Assembly (NCBI GenBank): GCA_963711505.1
Contig: CAVQEJ010000003.1
Location: 2,604,001-2,668,000 of the forward strand
DNA: 64,000 nt
Source: JAGWRA01 sp963711505
Lineage (GTDB): Bacteria; Acidobacteriota; Vicinamibacteria; Vicinamibacterales; CAVVIG01
Direction: 5' to 3'
Within the stretch, counting starts at the first letter, position 1. Each line of letters starts with the position of its first letter. Made by a program: the position numbers and the translations under genes. The notes below the pieces were generated by a model. That model had not been told where the DNA came from. It worked only from the letters and a program-made list of their open reading frames with translations, and made no database searches. Below are positions 1 to 8,761 of the stretch, piece after piece.

Positions 1-2
1 CC

Positions 3-560
3 GATGACGGCGGCGAGACGTGGACGCCGATCAACCGCGGCCTGAGGTCGCAGTACATTCCCGATCCGGAAGCGGCGGTCGGCCACTGCGTCCACCGGAT
101 CGCGATGCACCCGTCGCGGCCGGACACGCTGTTCATGCAGAAGCACTGGGATGTGATGCGCACCGACAACGCGGGCGATCGCTGGGAGGAAGTGAGCGGG
201 AACCTGCCGACCGACTTCGGCTTCGTCGTCGACGTGCACGCGCACGAGCCCGAGACGGTCTACGTCCTGCCGATCAAGAGCGACTCAGAGCACTATCCGC
301 CGGACGGCAAGCTGCGCGTCTATCGCAGCCGGACCGGGGGGAACGACTGGGAGCCGCTCACGAAGGGGCTGCCGCAGCGCGACTGCTACGTGAACGTGCT
401 GCGCGACGCGATGGCCGTCGATACGATGGATCCGTGCGGCGTCTACTTCGGCACGACCGGTGGCCAGGTCTATGCCTCGGCCGACGGCGGCGACAACTGG
501 GCGCCCATCGTCCGCGATCTGCCGGCCGTGCTCTCGGTCGAGGTGCAGACCCTCCGATGA
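3..560 (+). CDS. BNR/WD40-YVTN beta-propeller protein, C-terminal part
   Basis: This reading frame is open from the left edge, so the N-terminus lies outside the window. The visible 185 residues contain Asp-box (BNR) motifs of the S-x-D-x-G-x-x-W type, for example DDGGETW at the very start and ADGGDNW near the end. These are separated by strand-rich blades, as in sortilin or sialidase-like propellers. Such proteins are often annotated as exo-alpha-sialidases, but no sialidase catalytic residues can be checked here. The stop overlaps the start of the MoaD-like gene (TGA at 558-560, ATG at 557), so the two are translationally coupled. The pairing of a BNR propeller with a small MoaD-like protein is, to my knowledge, recurrent in bacteria and its function is unknown. 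Confidence 0.8.
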   Translation, partial: DDGGETWTPINRGLRSQYIPDPEAAVGHCVHRIAMHPSRPDTLFMQKHWDVMRTDNAGDRWEEVSGNLPTDFGFVVDVHAHEPETVYVLPIKSDSEHYPPDGKLRVYRSRTGGNDWEPLTKGLPQRDCYVNVLRDAMAVDTMDPCGVYFGTTGGQVYASADGGDNWAPIVRDLPAVLSVEVQTLR

Positions 561-852
561 TCCGCATCCAGCTTCCGGCGCACCTGCAGACACTCGCCCG
601 GTCCGGCGCCGAGGTGACGGTCGACGTGCAGGGCCCCGTCACGCAGCGGACCGTCCTCGATGCCCTGGAGGCACGGTACCCGACGCTGGGCGGCACCGTC
701 CGCGACCACGTCACCAAACAGCGCCGGTCGCACGTGCGGTTCTTCGCCTGCCAGGAAATCGCTCGCTCGAATCGCCGGACGCCCCGCTGCCCGAAGCGGT
801 CGCGTCCGGCGCCGAACCCTTCCTCATCGTCGGCGCGCTGGCGGGCGGCTAG
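557..852 (+). CDS. MoaD/ThiS-like ubiquitin-fold protein (frameshifted)
   Basis: This small beta-grasp protein starts MIRIQLPAHLQTLA and ends in ...IVGALAGG, the C-terminal Gly-Gly tail that MoaD/ThiS proteins need for adenylation and sulfur transfer. The first two thirds (to about 757) and the last third are in different frames. Reading FFACQE from the first frame into SLESPDAPLPEAVASG in the second restores a full-length protein of about 98 residues, so one base is missing near 757-765. That is probably a sequence error, because both halves keep family-like residues. The ATG overlaps the stop of the upstream propeller gene. No molybdopterin or thiamin synthesis genes are nearby, so the role is unknown; a sulfur carrier or protein modifier is possible. 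Confidence 0.75.
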
Positions 853-882
853 ACGCGGGACCGGCCGCTCGTCGGTCTTCCC

Positions 883-972
883 GGGCCGCCACCCGCCCTT
901 CGACGGCGCTCAGGGCGGGGCTGAGCCAGGTCGAAGCCCCGCGCGCAATCACGAGCTCGGGCGGCCCCTACG
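883..972 (-). repeat. dispersed repeat family A, long copy
   Basis: This is the reverse-complement copy of an element also seen at 45985-46079. It has outer arms related to GGGGCCGCCCGAGC and GGTGGCGGCCC, and an inner palindromic module of the type GGCTCAGCCC...GTCGAAGGG. It lies between the MoaD-like gene and the end of the next convergent gene. Confidence 0.7.
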
Positions 973-996
973 CGTGGGATTCGACGGTCCCTGACG

Positions 997-1774
997 CTAC
1001 TTCTTGTACCGCACCATGATGCCGTGCGCAATCTGATCGGCCGTCATCGCCTGCAGTTTCGAGCTGTCGAACTCCCAAATCAGGGTGTTCCCTTCCCGGC
1101 GCGTCGCGTTCTGCTCGACGATGGTGAAGGGCGCGGTGATCTTCACGGCCACCCGCAGCCCCTTGAAGATCGACGCGAACTGCTGCTGCATCGCTGCGGA
1201 CTCATCTGCATCTGCTGCGTCTGGGCCTTCGCGCTGGTCATCGGATCGATGACGGGGATCGTGATGAGGATCGTCTGTCCCTCGTCCTTCACCTCGAGGG
1301 CCGTTGAACGGCTGCGACACCGGATTCGACGGACCCTGATCGGCGTCCGCGCCCTGCGGCTTGTCGAACACGATCTCGTGGAGCGCGGCCAGGTTCTCGA
1401 ATCCGAAGATCGCGCCGGCGCTCGACTTCAGCCCGTCCTGGTTGAAGGTGGCGTTGACCAGCTTCACGCCAGGCGGGAGGTGCTGCTCCATCTCCCGCTT
1501 GTCCTTCTCGAAGTCCTCCTTCGGGTTCGCCTCCTTGAGCATCTCGGCCCGCGCGGCGGCCAGCTCCTCGGCGGTCGGCGGCCCGCTCTTGCCCTGCATC
1601 TGCCGCTGCATCTGCGCCATGAAGGGGACCAGCGGCTCCGCGTCGACCTTCATCGAGAAGCCGGCCTGGCCGGACAGGTTCCGGTTGAGGGTCAGGCGTC
1701 TCCTCGACATCGAGACAGCCGGTGGTCACGAGCGCCACGCCGACGAGCAGCACGACGGCCAGTCGTCTCATCAC
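997..1774 (-). CDS. secreted lipoprotein of unknown function (frameshifted)
   Basis: The start at 1774 gives MMRRLAVVLLVGVALVTTGC, a lipoprotein-type signal peptide with the cysteine at residue 20, so the product is probably anchored to a membrane. The frame changes near 1695; the main body, beginning LTLNRNLSGQAGF, then runs to 997. Two further compensating frame changes bracket about 1190-1310. The other frame restores sensible sequence there (LEVKDEGQTILITIP). The intact protein would have about 258 residues with a charged helical segment (about residues 50-90) and a C-terminal beta-rich part ending in MVRYKK. I do not recognise a named family; the pattern resembles other exported domains of the LppM type only loosely. 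Convergent with the MoaD-like gene across repeat A. Confidence 0.6.
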
Positions 1775-1934
1775 AACGTCTCCTCTGGTCAGCAGTATGA
1801 AAACAGCGTGGCGGCCGGCGGAACGCGCGGCGCCCGGTCACGGGTGAGGCTGGCGAATCCTATCACAGAGGACGAGGGGCGGCACCCTGTCGGGAGACGA
1901 ACCCGATGGAAGTGTGACGCGGCGTCCAGAGCCG

Positions 1935-2880
1935 TCACGGTCGCGGCTTCAACTGCCGCGACAGCCGGACGAACCGTCCATGCCGCCAGCGGTACACGGC
2001 GGTCTCAATCGCGCTCGGGCAGCAACCAGGATCGCCGTCCTTCCAGAACGGCGCGACGATGACGATCGAGTTCCCCTCGATGCGGACCTGCCGCGGCTTC
2101 TCGCGCGAGTCGTGCCAGACCAGGCGTGGCCGGCCGTTGCGTTCGAGGTAGACGTAGTAATCCTCGGAATACCCGCCGGCGTCCTTCTTCCCCGTCCCGA
2201 CGGTCACCAGTGCATCGTCCTTCCCGTCGCCATCGAAGTCGGCGTACCGGACCGACACGAGATAGCTGCCGTCGGGCTCATCCTCGCGGCCATCGTGAAG
2301 GGTCAGCAGCGGCGCGCCCTTCGGCGCGAACGTGAAATTCCGGAAGTCGACCGACCGGATTCCGCGGGGCGTCTGCGCCGGCGCAGCAGCTGTCGGCTCC
2401 GCGGGGAACGCCCCCGATGGCGCGTACCAGTCGGCGACGCGGATTCCGCTGGCGGTCCTGCCGGCAGCGACCGTCACGGGAAGCAGGGCGTGGTCGGTGC
2501 ACGTCGCCTTCAGGCCGCAGGGGACGGCGCGCGACCATCCGCCGCTGATCCGCGGCTCCTCCTGCGTGTAGGCGACGACGTAGTCCGAGCCGGCGGGCAC
2601 GCGGTCAATCCTGAAGCGCGATTGCCCCTGGGGCGTGGCCGTCTCGTCGTGCGCAGTCCCGCTCAGGGCCAGCGCGTACACGTGCATCGGCGGCAGAGCT
2701 TCCGAGGGATAGCTCACGACGCCGGCAATCGAGCCGGTGTTCGCGGACGGAGGCTCGTGCGCGGATGCGAACGGCCGTCGCGGCGCCGAGCACGAGCATC
2801 AGGACGCTCGCGAACGCCGTCGTCCGGCCATGGATGAGGTTCGTCAGACACCGTCGCCGGGACATCGTCGTCGAAGGCAT
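1935..2880 (-). CDS. exported protein with carboxypeptidase-regulatory-like and FG-GAP-like segments (frameshifted)
   Basis: The start at 2880 gives a basic N-terminus followed by a hydrophobic helix (TAFASVLMLVLGAATAV), which is an anchor or uncleaved signal. The frame changes near 2765; reading EPPSANTGSIAGVVSYPS then joins it to the main frame. Next comes a beta-sandwich-like segment (GSIAGVV to FRIDRVPAGSDY) of the kind found in carboxypeptidase regulatory domains. A second part carries ADFDGDGKDDALV, a calcium-binding loop typical of FG-GAP repeats. The product probably sits outside the cytoplasmic membrane. No enzyme motif is visible. It is divergent from the cyanophycinase-like gene, with about 100 bp between their starts. 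Confidence 0.6.
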
Positions 2881-2982
2881 GGCTCACGGTGATTATGGCA
2901 TCGCCGCCTCGACGTGACGGGAGCGCCGCCGGAACTTCCGGGAGGCCGGAGCCTCGCCTGCCATCGTGCTATTTTCTGCGGC

Positions 2983-3837
2983 ATGAAGATGCTGCAGCGT
3001 CTCCTCATCGTCGGCGCCGTCCTCGGCCTGACCGTGGCCGCGCTCGCCGCGCCCGAGCCGTCGCATGGCCCGAAGCACGGCTACCTCATCATCAGCGGCG
3101 GGATGGACTACCACCTCGACATTCCGCGGCTCATCCGGATGGCGGGCGGTCCGCACGCGCGCATCGTCGTCATTCCCACGGCCAGCGTCACGAAGCCCGA
3201 GACCGCGGCGCAGCTCGCCCACTACTGCACCGATCCGAAGACGTTCGGCGGCACCGAGTGCACCGTGCTGCACACGACCGATCGCGCCGTGGCGAACTCG
3301 GAGGCGTTCGTGAAGCCGCTGGAGCACGCCACGGGCGTCTGGCTGGTGGGCGGCCGGCAGTGGCGCCTGGCCGACGCGTATCTCGGGACGCGCACGCTCA
3401 CCGAGATCCGGAAGCTGCTGGCCCGCGGCGGCGTGGTGGGCGGCGGCTCGGCCGGCGCGAGCATCCAGGCGTCGTTCATGGTGCGCGGCTCCGAGCATCC
3501 CAACGACAACCACATCATGATGGCGCCCGGCCACGAGACCGGCTTCGGCCTGTTCACGAACGTGGCGATCGACCAGCACGTCGACGCCCGTCACCGCGAG
3601 AACGATCTGGCGGTCGTGATGAAGGCGCATCCGCAGCTGCTCGGCCTGGGGCTGGATCAGGGGACGTCGATCACCGTGCACGGCGACGACTTCGTGGTGA
3701 ACGGCCCGGGGCGGGTGGCGGTCTGGGACGGGAAGGACCACGACGGGAAGGGCTACTACTACCTGCACCCGGGCGACAGGTTCGACACCGACACGCGCGT
3801 GCCGACCCTGGCGCAAGGGAGCCGGGCCGGCGGATAG
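2983..3837 (+). CDS. secreted cyanophycinase-like peptidase (family S51)
   Basis: The product has 284 residues. I chose the ATG at 2983 because it gives a clean signal peptide (MKMLQRLLIVGAVLGLTVAALA) and an N-terminus that fits the fold. Peptidase S51 signatures are clear: GYLIISGGMD at the first strand, the nucleophile elbow GGGSAGAS with Ser at residue 156, and the block GFGLFTNVAIDQHVDARHREN, which contains the His region of the catalytic triad. Cyanophycinases cleave the beta-Asp-Arg polymer cyanophycin, and exported versions are used to feed on it. Other S51 members act on isoaspartyl peptides, so the exact substrate is open. No cyanophycin synthetase is nearby, so a scavenging role is inferred. 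Confidence 0.88.
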   Translation: MKMLQRLLIVGAVLGLTVAALAAPEPSHGPKHGYLIISGGMDYHLDIPRLIRMAGGPHARIVVIPTASVTKPETAAQLAHYCTDPKTFGGTECTVLHTTDRAVANSEAFVKPLEHATGVWLVGGRQWRLADAYLGTRTLTEIRKLLARGGVVGGGSAGASIQASFMVRGSEHPNDNHIMMAPGHETGFGLFTNVAIDQHVDARHRENDLAVVMKAHPQLLGLGLDQGTSITVHGDDFVVNGPGRVAVWDGKDHDGKGYYYLHPGDRFDTDTRVPTLAQGSRAGG

Positions 3838-3843
3838 CAATCG

Positions 3844-3895
3844 CGTAGGCGCCGCCCGAGGGCGCAATCGGATCCGAGTGGCGGCCCCTGGAGAC
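3844..3895 (+). repeat. dispersed repeat family A, short copy
   Basis: A short copy with the outer arms GCGCCGCCCGAG and GTGGCGGCCCCTGGAGAC. It lies directly between the convergent cyanophycinase-like and GspE-like genes and could also act as a bidirectional terminator. Confidence 0.65.
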
Positions 3896-3913
3896 GACGG
3901 ATACGTCCGGCCG

Positions 3914-5935
3914 TCAGGCCTCGATACTGACGACGCTCGTGACCTCTTCGACCGTGGTCAGCCCTTCGGCCAGGAGGATCGCGGCGTAGCGTTTCAAGTC
4001 GATCAGGCCGTCGGCCAGGGCGGCGGCGTGGATCTCGTCGGCCGAAGCGCCCTGGCCGACCATCCGCCGCAGCGCGCCGTTCATCTTCAGCACTTCATAG
4101 ATCCCAATCCGCCCCTTCAGGCCGCGGCCGTTGCAGGCGTTGCAGCCGCGCGCGCGATAGAGCGTCGTCCCCGCGGGCAGGCCGAAGAACGCGCACGTCT
4201 CGGGCTCGGCCGGGTACGCTTCCTTGCACGACTGGCACAGCCGCCGCGCGAGCCGCTGCGCGATCACGCCGATCGTCGACGAGGACACCAGGAACGGCTC
4301 GATCCCCATCTCGGTCAGCCGCGTGAATACCGCCGCGGCGTTGTTCGTGTGGATCGTCGTGAACACGAGATGGCCGGTGAGCGCCGCTTCGACCGCGGCG
4401 TGCGCCGTCTCCCGGTCGCGGGTCTCGCCGATGAGCAGCACGTCCGGATCCTGCCGCAGGAAGCCGCGCAGGACGGTCGCGAACGTCAGGCCGATGTCGG
4501 CGTTCACCTGGATCTGCGTGACGCCCGGCAGGTCGTACTCGATCGGATCCTCGGCCGTGGAGATGTTGACGCTCGGATCGTTGATCTCCACCAGCGCCGA
4601 GTAGAGCGTGGTGGTCTTGCCGGAGCCGGTCGGTCCGGCCACGTAGATGATGCCGTAGGGCTGCGCGATCATCCCGCGCACCAGCTCCAGCGTCGGCGCG
4701 TGCGAGACGAGCGTGTCGAGGCCGAGGCGCGTGTTCGACTTGTCGAGGATGCGCATGACGACCTTCTCGCCCCACTTGCCCGGCATCGTCGACACGCGCA
4801 GGTCGATCGGCCGGGTCTCCATCATCACGCTGATCCGGCCGTCCTGCGGCAGCCGCTTCTCGGCGATGTCGAGACGACTGAGGATCTTCAGCCGGGAGAT
4901 GAGGCCGAGCTGGACCTTCTTCGGCAGCCGCTCGACGACCTGCAGCTCGCCGTCGATCCGGAAGCGGACCGTGACGTCCCCTTCCATCGGCTCGATGTGG
5001 ATGTCGCTCGCCCCCTGTCTGATCGCCAGGCCCAGGATCGAATTGGCGAGCCGGACAATCGGCGCGTCCTCCGACGCGCTCATCAGATCCTGCTTCGTCT
5101 CGGCGGCGGCATCCGGCGCATCGGCCACCAGCTGGAGCTCGCGCACCAAATCCGACTGCAGCAGGTCGCCGATCGCCGCGGCGGTCGGCCCCGTCTCGAC
5201 CGGCGCCGCGGCCGCCGGCCGGGCGGGCGGGCGGCGTTCCGCGGCTTCCGGCCGCAGCGTGAGCTGCGGGTACGTCGTCGTCATGAAGCGGTGGAAGTCG
5301 TCTTCGGTGACGATCACCGGCTCGATCATCACGCCCTTGAGGATCCGCCGCACGTCGTCGAAGGCGACGATGTCGTTCGGATTCGTCATGGCCAGCGTGA
5401 GGCGGTTGTTGCAGAAGGCGATCGGCACCGCCTGGTGCCCGGTGACGAGCGAGGTCGGGACGAGCGTCAGCACGCGGGGATCGATGCGCACGCGCGCGAG
5501 GTTCACGAATTCCACGAGCGAATGCTGGTTCATCCGCTCCAGGCGCTCGGCCAGCGAGACGGCCATGCCCAGCGCGGCCTCGGGATGATCGCGCATGACG
5601 CGCTCGAAGTCGGCGCGCGCCAGCTTCGCGCAGCTCGTCGCCTCGAGCGCGACCACCGAGGCGGTGCGCGCCCCCTTCATCAGCAGCGCCATCTCGCCGA
5701 ACATCTGCCCGGCCCCGAGTTCGCTCAGCAGGAACTCGACGCCCAGGTCGACGTCCTTCCGGCGTACGGCGACCCGGCCCGACAGCACCAGGAACGCCGC
5801 GTCGCCCGTGCTGCCCTCCCGGATGATGACCGACTGGGACACGAAGTCGCAGCGCTGCATCCGCTGTTCGAGCAGCGCGCAATCGGCGTCCGACAGGCCG
5901 GCGAACAGCGGAACGCTCCTGAGCGAGGAGGCCAT
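3914..5935 (-). CDS. GspE/PilB-type secretion ATPase with N-terminal cNMP-binding domain
   Basis: The 673-residue protein combines three parts. Residues 1-125 form a cyclic-nucleotide-binding domain (PLFAGLSDADCALLE, GQMFGEMALL). A MshEN-like segment follows (about 145-215). The C-terminal ATPase (about 280-670) has the Walker A motif GPTGSGKTT near residue 435, the Asp box, the Walker B region DPDVLLIGETRD and the His box. A zinc-binding CxxC pair, CQSC and CNAC, lies near 567-600. These are the marks of assembly ATPases of type IV pili and type II secretion. The cNMP domain suggests that a nucleotide second messenger gates assembly. There are no pilin, GspF or secretin genes beside it, so it works with partners encoded elsewhere. 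The sequence is intact. Confidence 0.9.
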   Translation of the reverse strand: MASSLRSVPLFAGLSDADCALLEQRMQRCDFVSQSVIIREGSTGDAAFLVLSGRVAVRRKDVDLGVEFLLSELGAGQMFGEMALLMKGARTASVVALEATSCAKLARADFERVMRDHPEAALGMAVSLAERLERMNQHSLVEFVNLARVRIDPRVLTLVPTSLVTGHQAVPIAFCNNRLTLAMTNPNDIVAFDDVRRILKGVMIEPVIVTEDDFHRFMTTTYPQLTLRPEAAERRPPARPAAAAPVETGPTAAAIGDLLQSDLVRELQLVADAPDAAAETKQDLMSASEDAPIVRLANSILGLAIRQGASDIHIEPMEGDVTVRFRIDGELQVVERLPKKVQLGLISRLKILSRLDIAEKRLPQDGRISVMMETRPIDLRVSTMPGKWGEKVVMRILDKSNTRLGLDTLVSHAPTLELVRGMIAQPYGIIYVAGPTGSGKTTTLYSALVEINDPSVNISTAEDPIEYDLPGVTQIQVNADIGLTFATVLRGFLRQDPDVLLIGETRDRETAHAAVEAALTGHLVFTTIHTNNAAAVFTRLTEMGIEPFLVSSSTIGVIAQRLARRLCQSCKEAYPAEPETCAFFGLPAGTTLYRARGCNACNGRGLKGRIGIYEVLKMNGALRRMVGQGASADEIHAAALADGLIDLKRYAAILLAEGLTTVEEVTSVVSIEA

Positions 5936-6085
5936 GCGGCGGCTAGTCTACCACCGGGTGGAATGCGGACACCGGGCGCCGGAGGACCGGTCAGTCGCTG
6001 CGCAGCGTCCGGGATGGCCCGCATGCGGACGGTGACGCGAAGGTCACGCCGGCACCCCTCGATCGCGCCATCTCCGTGCCGGCGG

Positions 6086-8497
6086 CTATTCCGAGCGGAG
6101 CGCCCGAATGGGATCGGTCCGTGTCGCACTGGCGGCGGGCCGCAGGCTGGCCACGACGCCGGCGGCCAGCACCGCGGCCGCGACCGCGACGAGCACCAGC
6201 GGATTCGCGGGACTGACCTCGTACAGCAGGCTCGCGAGCAGGCGCCTGGACACGAGCGCCATCACCAGACCGGCGGCCACGCCGACGGCCACCGGCCCCA
6301 GCGCGTGGCGCAGCACCAGCCGCCGGACGTCGGCACTGCGCGCCCCCATGGCGATCCGGATCGCCAGTTCCTTCCGCCGCTGCGTCACGCTATGCGCGAC
6401 CAGCGCATAGACGCCCGTGGCCGCGAGCAGGAGCGCAATGCCGGCGAAGAGCAGCAGCAGCGTGAGCTGATAGCGTTGTGGGGCCACCGCCTCGGCTCGC
6501 AGCGCACTGAGCGGCCGCAACTGCGGAATGGGCGCGTCGGGCGCCAGCTTCCAGATGGCGGCCCGCAGCGGAGCCGCCAGCGCGGAGGCCGGCAGCGTGC
6601 TGCGCACGACGACGGACACCGAGGACGACGGGTAATCCCAGTAGGGCCGATAGACGACGGCCGGGGGCGCCGACGTGAGCGAGCCATCCAGCGCATCGGC
6701 CGCGACGCCAACGACGGTCGGCCTCATCCGGTCGTTGTACGCGATCTGCCGTCCCACCAGATCCCGCGGGTTCACCCCGGGCCAGAGCTGCCGCGCCGCC
6801 GCCTGCGAGAGGATCACCGCCGTGGCCGTGGACGGCCCAGCCGTCTGATCGCCGGACGGAGCCGGCGGTCGATCGCTCTCGGCCAGGTCGCGCCCGGCGA
6901 GCAGCCGGATGCCGATGGTCGCGAAATAGCCCGGACTGATGAACCGGATGTTGACGTACGGCTGATCGGCCGCCGTGTACACCTTGCCCGGCACGCCGGC
7001 CGAGTCGATCCAGGTCTCGCCCTGCAGCGGCAGGTGCGTCGTGAGGCCGGCCGAGGTGACGCCGGGAATCGTCTCGAGCGCCGCGGGCAGCTCGCGCTGG
7101 ATGTGATCGCGCTGTGCGTCGCTGTAGGCGTTGAGGACGACCTCGGCCGCCAGCGCGTGCTCGGCCGTGAAGCCCGCGGGACGGGTCATCAGCTGGTAGA
7201 AGCTGAGCCCCAGCAGGCCGCTCGCCACCAGGAGCAGCGTCGACAGCGCGGCCTGCACGCCGATCAGGATCCGACGCGACCGCAGCATGTGCCGGTTCGC
7301 GGTCGTCGCGGCACCGCCGGCCTTCAGGTCGTGCTGCGGATCGCCGTGCGCCAGCCGCAGCGCCGGCACCAGGCCGGTGATGAGCCCGGCGACGAGCGCG
7401 AGCGCCAGGCCGGCGAACAGCACCCGCCAGTCCATGTGGACTTCATCGAGCCGCGGGATGCCGGCGGGCGCCCCCGCCAGCAGCGCCCGCAGGCCGGCCG
7501 CGGCGCAGACGATCCCCAGCACGCCACCGGCCAGCGCCAGCCCCACGCTCTCGCCCAGGATCTGCCGGACGAGCCGGCCGGGCGTCGCCCCGAGCGCGGA
7601 TCGGATCGCCCAGTCGCGCCGGTGAACCGCCACACGGGTCGTCCAGAGGCCGCCGAGGTTCACGCAGATGATGAGCAGCACGGCGCCGACGCCCGCGAGC
7701 AGCAGCCAGAGCTCCTGCCGGGCCTCGGCCACGGCGTAGTCGCGCACGGTCGTGAGGCTGGCGTACAGCGACAGCTTCTCCGGCGCGTTGCGCGCGAGAT
7801 CGGCCTGGATCACGTCGAGCTGCGCCAGCGCCTGCGCCTGCGTGACGCCGGGCTTCAGCCGGCCGATCACGGTGTAGTTGAAGTTGGAGAAGACCGAGGT
7901 GAGGTCACCGCCCATCTCGGGTCCGAAGTGCAGCGGCAGGAAGTACTGGGTCGGCAGACCAGCCGTCATCGGCCCCAGCTCGCGGCCCGACAGGCGGAAG
8001 TCGGGCGGCAGCACGCCGATGATCCGGACGTCCTTGCCCGGCGCGCCGACGTGCCGGCCGATCACGCCCGGATCGCCGTTGAACACCGACCGCCAGACGG
8101 CATCGGTGATGACCATCGGTCGCGACGTGTCGGTTTCGTCGTCGGGGACGAACAGCCGGCCGAACTGCGGCCGGACCTCGAGCACGTTGAAGAAGTTCGA
8201 CGTCACGCGGGCGCCGTGCAGCAGTTGCGGCCGCCCCGCGCCCACGAGGGTGAACGAGTTTCCCTGGAGGGCCGCCAGCCCCGTGAAATGGGTGGCCCGG
8301 CGCTGCCAGGCGAGGAAGGCCGCGGGGGTGTCGAAGTAGGGAAAGCGGTCGAGGCCCGGCACCTGGGGAGCCCGCTCGCCGACCAGGACCAGCTGGCCCG
8401 GGTCGTGGAACGGCAGGGGCCGCAGCACGACCCCGTTGACGACGGAGAAGATGGCAGTCGTGGCCCCCACGCCGAGCGCGAGCATGGCGACGGCCAC
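6086..8497 (-). CDS. ADOP-family ABC permease (MacB-like, duplicated)
   Basis: This is a permease of about 803 residues with two MacB-type periplasmic core domains and two sets of FtsX-like transmembrane helices. ALGVGATTAIFSVVNGVVLRPLPF is the hallmark N-terminus (given here as two joined motifs, ALGVGATTAIFSV and NGVVLRPLPF). The second half carries LAIRIAMGARSADVRRLVLRH and ends SATRTDPIRALRSE, the standard end of these proteins. Members are called Acidobacterial duplicated orphan permeases because they lack a paired ATPase gene; none is present here either. The usual 30-40 residues before the first helix are missing from this start. An indel near 8500-8550 may hide the real start. Confidence 0.85.
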   Translation of the reverse strand: MAVAMLALGVGATTAIFSVVNGVVLRPLPFHDPGQLVLVGERAPQVPGLDRFPYFDTPAAFLAWQRRATHFTGLAALQGNSFTLVGAGRPQLLHGARVTSNFFNVLEVRPQFGRLFVPDDETDTSRPMVITDAVWRSVFNGDPGVIGRHVGAPGKDVRIIGVLPPDFRLSGRELGPMTAGLPTQYFLPLHFGPEMGGDLTSVFSNFNYTVIGRLKPGVTQAQALAQLDVIQADLARNAPEKLSLYASLTTVRDYAVAEARQELWLLLAGVGAVLLIICVNLGGLWTTRVAVHRRDWAIRSALGATPGRLVRQILGESVGLALAGGVLGIVCAAAGLRALLAGAPAGIPRLDEVHMDWRVLFAGLALALVAGLITGLVPALRLAHGDPQHDLKAGGAATTANRHMLRSRRILIGVQAALSTLLLVASGLLGLSFYQLMTRPAGFTAEHALAAEVVLNAYSDAQRDHIQRELPAALETIPGVTSAGLTTHLPLQGETWIDSAGVPGKVYTAADQPYVNIRFISPGYFATIGIRLLAGRDLAESDRPPAPSGDQTAGPSTATAVILSQAAARQLWPGVNPRDLVGRQIAYNDRMRPTVVGVAADALDGSLTSAPPAVVYRPYWDYPSSSVSVVVRSTLPASALAAPLRAAIWKLAPDAPIPQLRPLSALRAEAVAPQRYQLTLLLLFAGIALLLAATGVYALVAHSVTQRRKELAIRIAMGARSADVRRLVLRHALGPVAVGVAAGLVMALVSRRLLASLLYEVSPANPLVLVAVAAAVLAAGVVASLRPAASATRTDPIRALRSE

Positions 8498-8679
8498 CCA
8501 GGCGAAGCTGCCCGCCCCGGCGCAGAAAGGCTGTGGGTCTCATCGTGGGGATTGGACGGGAGAAGACGGCCGAAGGTTCGTCGGGCGAGCGGGCCCGCCG
8601 GATTCGTCGTGCCACCCGTCAGACGCCTGCAGGGCGAGACGCGTGAGGGGCTCGCTCGAGCCGGAGTGACGGCACTGTA

Positions 8680-8707
8680 AAGGGGGCGACCCGGCGGTCG
8701 CCCCCTT
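8680..8707 (-). terminator. rho-independent-type hairpin after the sedolisin gene
   Basis: A 12-bp perfect stem (AAGGGGGCGACC, 4-base loop, then its complement) lies 55 bp beyond the sedolisin stop. On the minus strand it is followed by TT, so the U-tract is short. Confidence 0.7.
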
Positions 8708-8761
8708 CATATTCAATACGCGCCGCCGCCGCACCCCTGCAGGCGCGGCCAGCGTGCTGGA

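Noticed and set aside
3878..8680. A 1,600-codon open frame on the plus strand
   Set aside because: It is antisense to the intact GspE-like and ADOP genes, has low-complexity Arg/Gly/His composition and no domains; high GC keeps it open.
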